A stretch of DNA of 64,000 nucleotides. Source: Clarkia xantiana subsp. parviflora (taxonomy: Eukaryota; Streptophyta; Magnoliopsida; Myrtales; Onagraceae). The position numbers were made by a program, and so were the translations under genes. The stretch spans positions 9,355,066 through 9,419,065 of the forward strand of contig JAPTYO010000059.1 of the NCBI GenBank assembly GCA_036873135.1, in the 5' to 3' direction. Of the stretch, positions 58,446-64,000 are shown piece by piece (the first letter of the stretch is position 1; every line of letters starts with the position of its first letter). The notes below the pieces were generated by a model. That model ran no database searches, was not told where the DNA came from, and saw only the letters and a list, made by a program, of their open reading frames with translations.

Positions 58446-59231
58446 TGTTGGGTTACGATTAAACGACAAAGACTAGAGCCAAGTACGTTTATTGGCGAGA
58501 TTAATGAATCAACGACCAACCTTGTTTGGATTGGTGAAACAAAGGTAAAAGGTCGACTATCATCTTTTGAGGAAGTCGACTTTCAGAACATGATTAATAA
58601 AGATAGAAACGACCAAGCTACCGGACCTCTATTTTAAAGAGTAAGTCGAGTCGACCATTAAAAGCTCTTTCAGAAGTAAATCTTCCTCCTAAGGAAATGT
58701 ACAGGTGGCGACCTGCTTCCACTGCCCCAGGAGTAAACCTTCCTCCTAAGGAAAGGTACAGGTGGCGACCTGCTTCCACCGCCCTAGAAGTAAACCTTCT
58801 TCCTAAGGAAAGGTACATGTGGCGACCTGCTTCCACTGTTGAAGGAAGAAACCTCCTTGACTAAGGAAGGATGAGCTGGCAACCTGCTTCTCACCTACTT
58901 AAGCCGACTCTGGACAAAACCCTCATCAGAGGGTAACCGCCCCACGAAGTCGGTAACATTTTCCCTATAAATAGGGACTCACTTTCATTATTTAAGTTCT
59001 AAGATCTATCAATTACTCTATATTATTCTCTCGATATCCATTACTGACTTAAGCTTCGGAGTGGAATCAGGGGCCATCCCCACCTCTTTTCAGGTCCTCG
59101 GCTAGCACAAAGTCACCAAAGGAAACTAAGTGTCCACGCGACAAAGAAAGATACCCGAGTGAGCTAGCTCCCGGCGAGACTTAGAAGTCCACTACTCGAA
59201 GTTCCAAGGCCACGTCATTTTGATCCCAACA
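58446..59231 (+). repeat. 5' LTR of gypsy copy C
   Basis: From TGTTGGGTTACGATTAAACG to GATCCCAACA, 786 bp. The TATA box in CCCTATAAATAGGG is at 58966-58973. Positions 58675-58902 are four units of a 57-bp repeat (AGTAAACCTTCCTCCTAAGG...GGCGACCTGCTTCCAC), the last diverged; these probably lie in the U3 enhancer region. Confidence 0.92.
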
Positions 59232-59233
59232 TT

Positions 59234-59250
59234 TGGCGCCGTCTGTGGGA
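59234..59250 (+). other. Primer-binding site of gypsy copy C
   Basis: TGGCGCCGTCTGTGGGA, two bases after the LTR, identical to that of copy A. Confidence 0.72.
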
Positions 59251-59267
59251 ACCAGGATAAAAAAGTC

Positions 59268-61054
59268 ACAGCCTCTGAGAAGAATAAGATGCAAATTCCA
59301 GTAATAGAGGAGGTGAGAAATACACAAGTCAATCCCACTACCTCAAATCCACTACCCAGAGAAGACCCACCTGCATCCCAGGCTAACGGGACAGGTGGTG
59401 GAGAAAATCTCGGTCATGCTAAGTCGCTACCCAATCTCGAGGAAGCAAGAACAGTCCCTCCGGCTGTCCCTCAAGAAATAATGGCGGCCTTCATAGCCTT
59501 CTGGAATCAAACCCAGGCAGGAACGGTTCCCGAAAAAAGGGAGCCAACTCGAGAAGTCTCCCAAAAGGAGGAGGTGGCTTCTAGTGTGAAGATCATGGAA
59601 AAAAATCTCCCAGAGAAGGCCCCCAAAGCGCCAGAGGGCGAAATGGCGAGCAAAAGCCATGTCCTATTCACTATAGGGCAGGTAGAAGAATTATTGGAGA
59701 AGAAAAGAAGAGGAGCGAGTGATCTACTTGTCGTTCGCGACCACACTTCTCACCCTTTCTCCAAGAGGTTATTCAATACTCGAGTCATCCGCAAGTCTTT
59801 GCGAGGAACATCGAGGACTACACAGGCGAGGGAGACCCAGTTCGCCATATCAACGCCCATAACTCTTCCCTCCTAGGAAGAAGGGCAACACCAGACCACT
59901 ACACGACGCTCTTCCCCACAACTCTGAAGGAAGAGGCGTCTACCTGGTTCTATGCTCTTCCAGATAACTCGACTGACTCATGGGAAGAGTTGAAGACCAA
60001 GTTTATAGAGGGTCACATAGGCCAAAGACAACGCCTCAAGAGTATGGATTTTCTGGATAAAATTGAGCAAGGTCCTGATGAAACCTTAGCCAATTATTAT
60101 ACAAGATACCATAAGATACTTCAGCAGCTGAATGAAGACGCCACTGATGACGAGTTGATCAGGACCTTCTGGAGGGGTCTCAGGGTACAAAGTCAAGCTT
60201 TGAAGGATAGCATGGTGATGAAGTCAGTACGAAAGATTGACGCTATCACCATCAAGGTTAAGAAGTACATCGACTTGGAGAGGTCACATGAAAGATCGCC
60301 CATGGAAGTCAAGAGGCTGAATACTCCAACCAAGGCCGAAGAAAGTTCCGCTTCTCGACCATCCAAGAGAGAAGAAAGACGAGAGGGAACTTTTCGACAA
60401 GGAAATCGCCTAGTAATGAAGAAGGAGCCTAATCCTTATTCCGCAAAATTCACTCCACTCACACACAATATATCTGTGGTGCTTCAAGAGACGGAGAAAC
60501 TTAGACTGGATGATCCCCCTCTAGTCAGGAAAAGCCCGATGGGATCTTAGATGAGCGACTATTGTCGTTACCATCGAGTTCAAGGGCACGACACGAACGA
60601 ATGTGTTTCTCTGAAACACGATATTGAGGCGCTAATTCGAAGAGGTAAACTGTTAAAGTTTATCGAAAATCCCTCCAAAGCGCCCAGAAAACGAAGCCGT
60701 AGCCCTCGGAGGAATTCTCGATCTCTCCCCCTACCCCATAACAATCCAACCCCGACTCAACGGGGAACGATAGATGTCATCGCCGGAGGATTTGCTTCAG
60801 GAGGAGAAACCAGCCTCGCCCGGGAAGTCTACGCTACTCGAACATCGCATGAGGATGAAGGCAGGAGACAGGAGGAAATCGACCCGATAACCATAAGCTT
60901 CACCACTGACGACTTAATGATGGTTACTCATCCTCATGATGACGCCTTAGTCATCACTGCCACACTAGCAGAGTATGAAGTAAAAATGATTCTCATCGAC
61001 AGTGGAGCTCGACGGACATACTCTTTTACGAAGCCTTCCAAAATTTGGGGCTAA
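59268..61054 (+). pseudogene. gag: Gag and truncated protease of gypsy copy C
   Basis: Best-preserved gag of the family. The expected ATG is ACA here (59268), so the start is lost. The frame runs through AAFIAFWNQTQAGTVPEKRE to about 59780, shifts near there (one base lost by comparison with copy B) and continues as 59990-60550 (KFIEGHIGQRQRLKSMDFLD, NYYTRYHKILQQLNEDATDD). After one in-frame TAG at 60548-60550 comes the knuckle-like CRYHRVQGHDTNEC, a basic stretch KAPRKRSRSPRRNSRS and the protease start with LIDSGA at about 60990. The remainder was removed by the internal deletion. Confidence 0.86.
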
Positions 61055-61081
61055 CTAGAAGAGATCTCCTCAACGTCGACT

Positions 61082-61339
61082 GGGACTCACTTTCATTATT
61101 TAAGTTCTAAGATCTATCAATAACTCTATATTATTCTCTCGATATCCATTACTGACTTAAGCTGCGGAGTGGAATTAGGGGCCATCCCCACCTCTTTTCA
61201 GGTCCTCGCCTAGCACAAAGCCACAAAAGGAAACTAAGTGTCCACGGGACCAAGAAAGATACCTGAGTGAGCTAGCTCCCGGCGAGACTTAGAAGTCCAC
61301 TACTCGAAGTTCCAAGGCCACGTCATTTTGATCCCAACA
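61082..61339 (+). repeat. Partial 3' LTR of gypsy copy C
   Basis: Matches the last ~258 bp of the 5' LTR from GGGACTCACTTTCATTATT onward, and ends GATCCCAACA. The 5' LTR TATA box lies immediately outside the retained part. Confidence 0.9.
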
Positions 61340-62052
61340 CTTGGCATGTGACCGGAAATAAAATTAAATTCCAAAAATGCCCTTCTATCAAAGTGTGCCC
61401 CTCACGTGCTTGAAATGAAAAGACGAAAATGCCCTTAAAGCCACAACGGCTCCCCGACTCCGGCGATCACCACCCCGACTCTAGCCACCACCACCCGACT
61501 CCGGCGACCACCACCCAACTCCGGCGAACGCCAACACGGCTCCGATTAGGCCCAAATCGGAGCCACCGGCCCCGATTGGGCCCAAATCGGAGCCACAAAG
61601 CTTCGATCGGAGCTCCGTGGCTCTGGTCGGAGCCACAGAGCTCCCGATCTAGAGCTTTGTGGCTCCGACCTAAGCCACAGAGCTCCGATCGGAGCTTTGT
61701 GGCTCCGATTTAATCGGAGCCGTGGTGGCGGTCGCCGGAGCCTAGGTGGTGGTCGCCGGAGTCGGAGTGGTGGTGGCCGGAGCCGAGTGGCGGTGGCCGG
61801 AGCCGTGGTGTTTTAATTTGACTTCAGGGGTAATTTTTTCATATCACATTTCCTCAAATAAGATATTAAATAAAACAAAATATTAAAAGTGGCAAGAATG
61901 TCATTTTACACAATTCTGTTAAATTTAACCCTAAAAATGGATGGAAAACTTAAAATCAACAAAGTTGATAATTCAGACCTTCCATATTAACTTTTGAGAC
62001 TTCAGACCTCAACGGTCAATATGGACCATTATTCAGACCTTATTGACCATTT

Positions 62053-62653
62053 TAAAAATGTTAACTTAAATTGCACGTGTACGACACATTGGTTCATTTA
62101 AAACAAACGTTTTCAAACGTGTTATATCTAAAACAAACTACCAAAAACATATAATATTTAAAAATATTTTCTTTTCCAAAAAATATAGGGTACACTTATA
62201 GTTAACAAGTTAAACAGGCAGTAATAATTTCGTTTCGAATCATTTGAAACATTATTGCTATGTAAGTTGCTATTTTCGGAGTGCAGCAACAAACATCCCA
62301 GTTCTAATTAATCAGGGTTCAATCAGACACAGAACATCACCGCGTTTGTAATCACCAGCAATCTTCATTAACTTCAGTAGTTTAACTTACAAAATAAAAA
62401 AGGAAAACTTATTACAGTCTATGGCTTTTCCCAGATTACCAAAGAATAAAAATGCAGCAAATGCACCATGGTTCATGCTAAATGTAAAAACTTAACAACA
62501 ACAACAACAAATCCACAAAAGAAGATCAAACAGATGGGAGATTGTCATATACAGATGGGGGAAGACTACATGTTCCAAAGAGGACATTAACAAACCCTAG
62601 CTTCATCTGCTGCATCACCTTGTACCAAATTCCAGCAGCTTTGAAAATATCAT
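62053..62653. other. Spacer and 3' untranslated region of the RING gene
   Basis: AT-rich spacer; the part nearest 62653 should be the 3' untranslated region of the RING gene on the minus strand. A short AAC repeat lies near 62495-62510. Nothing else was seen. Confidence 0.5.
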
Positions 62654-63559
62654 TCAATCAAATGGCCAGCCAGAATATCCCACCTGTTGGTTACTACTTT
62701 CCGGTACTGGTGGCGAGCTGCTATTACTGCTTCTGCTGTTCCTGGAGCTGCTTGAATTGGAAGATGACCGAAAAGGCCATAGATATGAGAATGGGTTCCT
62801 CCTTCCCTGGCTACTACTACTACCACCACTACTGCCTGAACGGCTGCTTCCTGACCCGTTCTGAGGCATCTCCTGGCGGCAGACAGGACACGAGTTGTGT
62901 TGGACGAGCCACGGGACAATACATTCAGAATGGTACATGTGTTTACACGGCATCTGTCTTGCTTCTGAACCCACCTCAAACTGCTCCTTGCAGACAGGAC
63001 AGTGAGTATCTGAACGCAGATGCTTCTGTGAGATCTTAACTGTGGGCATGGAATCAATTGCTGATCTTGCTGCAGGAGCCGGGCCTCGCCTCTCAGAAGC
63101 TGAAAGCTGTTCAAACAGTTCTTCGAGTCCAGGGCCAATGAAGTAATCACCTGAACTACCTCTAGTGACACCGATTCCAGGTACTCCATTGAACAGAGCC
63201 TCAAATCCACCATTTCTGGACAGCCTCACAGGTACTTGGCCACCGAATACCAAAAGCGGACCAAAGGCAGGATTATCTTCATGGATTGTGTCTGGTCTCC
63301 CCCTAATGTTGTGGCTCTGGTTTCTGTCTGCCATTTGCTGTCTCATAAAAGCAGAGAATGCTTCCATGATTCTGAATGGTGGAAGGTTATGATTTTCAGA
63401 TTGGTGAGCTCTAAAGAAATCCAACGGATTGACATCTGGTATATCGCCAAGTTCTTGAATGAATCCTCCACTGCAATAGGGGCAAGCTGCATCTCGGGCA
63501 CGCAATCTTATAGGACGCTCACACTGGTAACACCAGTGGCTGCTTCTGCTACCTGACAT
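62654..63559 (-). CDS. RHC1A: RING-H2 E3 ubiquitin ligase, RHC1A/RZF1 clade
   Basis: 301 residues in one coding exon. The start is ATG at 63559-63557 (MSGSRSSHWCYQCERPI). The N-terminal zinc ribbon (residues 10-29, CYQC...CPYC) is followed by acidic/hydrophobic linker regions. A RING-H2 domain at about 187-228 has the spacing CPVCKEQF, CKHMYHSEC, CPVC (C3H2C3), the E2-binding surface that transfers ubiquitin. The tail is a long Ser/Gly/Arg-rich low-complexity region ending SGWPFD. The architecture (zinc ribbon, RING-H2, Ser-rich tail) is that of Arabidopsis RHC1A and RZF1, cytosolic or nuclear ligases, RZF1 being linked to drought and proline responses. Which of the two is closer cannot be told without a search. 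The frame is intact. Confidence 0.9.
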   Translation of the reverse strand: MSGSRSSHWCYQCERPIRLRARDAACPYCSGGFIQELGDIPDVNPLDFFRAHQSENHNLPPFRIMEAFSAFMRQQMADRNQSHNIRGRPDTIHEDNPAFGPLLVFGGQVPVRLSRNGGFEALFNGVPGIGVTRGSSGDYFIGPGLEELFEQLSASERRGPAPAARSAIDSMPTVKISQKHLRSDTHCPVCKEQFEVGSEARQMPCKHMYHSECIVPWLVQHNSCPVCRQEMPQNGSGSSRSGSSGGSSSSQGRRNPFSYLWPFRSSSNSSSSRNSRSSNSSSPPVPESSNQQVGYSGWPFD

Positions 63560-64000
63560 CCTCTCCTCTCCCTGTCCTTCTCAGTGTAGTGAGAAAAACC
63601 CAGTGCAGCACAAGAAATCCTGAAATAGCAAGGGATCATGGCTAAGTCGTGCAATATAAGGCTAGTGGAAAAGCTACACTAGAAATACTCAAAAGTATAG
63701 TCTTTTTCACAACCCATCAAGAGTTGTACTGCAAATGTGCACAACAACTTAAATCTTGGAACAATAGTAAACTGATTGCTATTTTTTCTTTTTTGGTAAG
63801 AGCTAACTGATTGATTAATATTTCTAATAAGAAATCAAAGGAGACCTCATTACATGTTCATGTAGTCGGCAAATCTACCACAAATAATACAGTTCAAGTA
63901 AAGAAAAATTGTTTAAGATCCCTACGAAGACATCAAATCTTTTCTTCTCTGATTCTGATTAGTCAACTATCCAAAAACAAATGACAGGGTTAAGATCGCC
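63560..64000 (-). promoter_or_regulatory. RING gene 5' untranslated exon and leader intron
   Basis: Positions 63560-63619 look like untranslated exon. In gene orientation the sequence just before it ends CTATTTCAG (AG at 63621-63620), a good splice acceptor, implying a leader intron that runs towards the window edge. The donor and promoter were not located within 63622-64000. Confidence 0.5.

Larger units (their letters stand above)
58446..61339 (+). mobile_element. Ty3/gypsy copy C with large internal deletion
   Basis: Flanked by a perfect 5-bp duplication, CTTGG, at 58441-58445 and 61340-61344, so both outer ends are original. It has a full 5' LTR (58446-59231), primer-binding site, gag and the start of protease, then jumps at about 61081 straight into the R/U5 part of the 3' LTR. 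The array, antisense gene, polypurine tract and U3 of the 3' LTR are gone. It sits inside foldback element 3. Confidence 0.92.
58284..62052. mobile_element. Foldback element 3, split by gypsy copy C
   Basis: The left arm (GGGTTAATAACCTATGAAAT, with AGGTATGAAGTTTCAAA and TTTCAACTTTGTTGAT) returns inverted and diverged at 61940-62050 (ATCAACAAAGTTGATAATTC, GACTTCAGACCT). The centre (61436-61810) is GC-rich and palindromic, built of words such as CTCCGGCGACCACCAC and CGGAGCCACAAAGC with their inverses. The opening GGGTTAA is shared with foldback elements 1 and 2. Ends are approximate and no clear target duplication was found. The frame at 61429-61713 is only the palindrome translated. Confidence 0.62.

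Noticed and set aside
61429..61713. Pro/Ser/Arg-rich 94-codon frame
   Set aside because: Made from the GC-rich palindrome at the centre of foldback element 3.
62542..63392. Plus-strand frames opposite the RING gene
   Set aside because: Shadows of the RING-H2 coding exon; the minus frame has all eight zinc ligands and the expected length.
1..64000. tRNA, rRNA or snoRNA genes
   Set aside because: Scanned by eye for tRNA box A/B patterns and conserved rRNA words; none was convincing. A tRNAscan-SE and Infernal run would be decisive.

Overview
This is nuclear DNA from a plant, almost certainly a eudicot. The evidence is intron-rich genes with GT-AG junctions, a chloroplast-targeted VIPP1, a plant-type SPT6 with a Trp-Gly tail, and dense plant-type LTR retrotransposons, L1-type LINEs, Helitrons, Mutator-like foldback elements and MITEs. 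No species can be named from the sequence alone. Coordinates of introns and element ends were read by eye.

Three host genes can be supported, all on the minus strand. SPT6 (coding span 3893-12454, 17 exons, 1585 codons) encodes the histone chaperone and Pol II elongation factor. VIPP1/IM30 (40407-43159, 11 exons, 330 codons) encodes a plastid ESCRT-III/PspA-family membrane-remodelling protein. An RHC1A/RZF1-type RING-H2 E3 ubiquitin ligase (62654-63559, 301 codons, one coding exon) lies at the right edge. They have no obvious functional link; the spaces between them are transposon graveyards.

Layout. 1-3892: AT-rich DNA with two long-inverted-repeat (foldback) elements side by side, one with a perfect 9-bp target duplication. 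3893-12454: SPT6, whose introns hold two young tandem duplications. 12741-19593: a Tourist-like MITE split by a 6.4-kb Ty3/gypsy element (copy A, minus orientation), which itself carries a second copy of the same MITE. 20540-39890: a decayed L1 LINE split by a second gypsy element of the same family (copy B, plus orientation); B has been entered by a complete Ty1/copia element, by a solo LTR of the same copia family and by a hAT-like MITE. 40407-43159: VIPP1. 43715-49538: a nearly full-length L1 LINE just upstream of VIPP1, flanked by an exceptionally long (~140-146 bp) direct repeat. 51294-57368: a Helitron cluster. 58284-62052: a third foldback element containing gypsy copy C. 62654-63559: the RING gene.

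The most interesting system is the gypsy family represented by A, B and C. A and B appear complete at their ends (LTRs, primer-binding site, polypurine tract), yet code only for Gag plus an aspartic protease; no reverse transcriptase, RNase H or integrase is seen. Between the protease and the 3' LTR both carry (i) a tandem array of 81-83-bp units and (ii) a gene on the opposite strand encoding a coiled-coil protein, with a TATA box conserved at the same distance (about 100 bp) from its start codon. The two genes converge on the array. This looks like a non-autonomous, two-gene retrotransposon family that needs an autonomous partner in trans.
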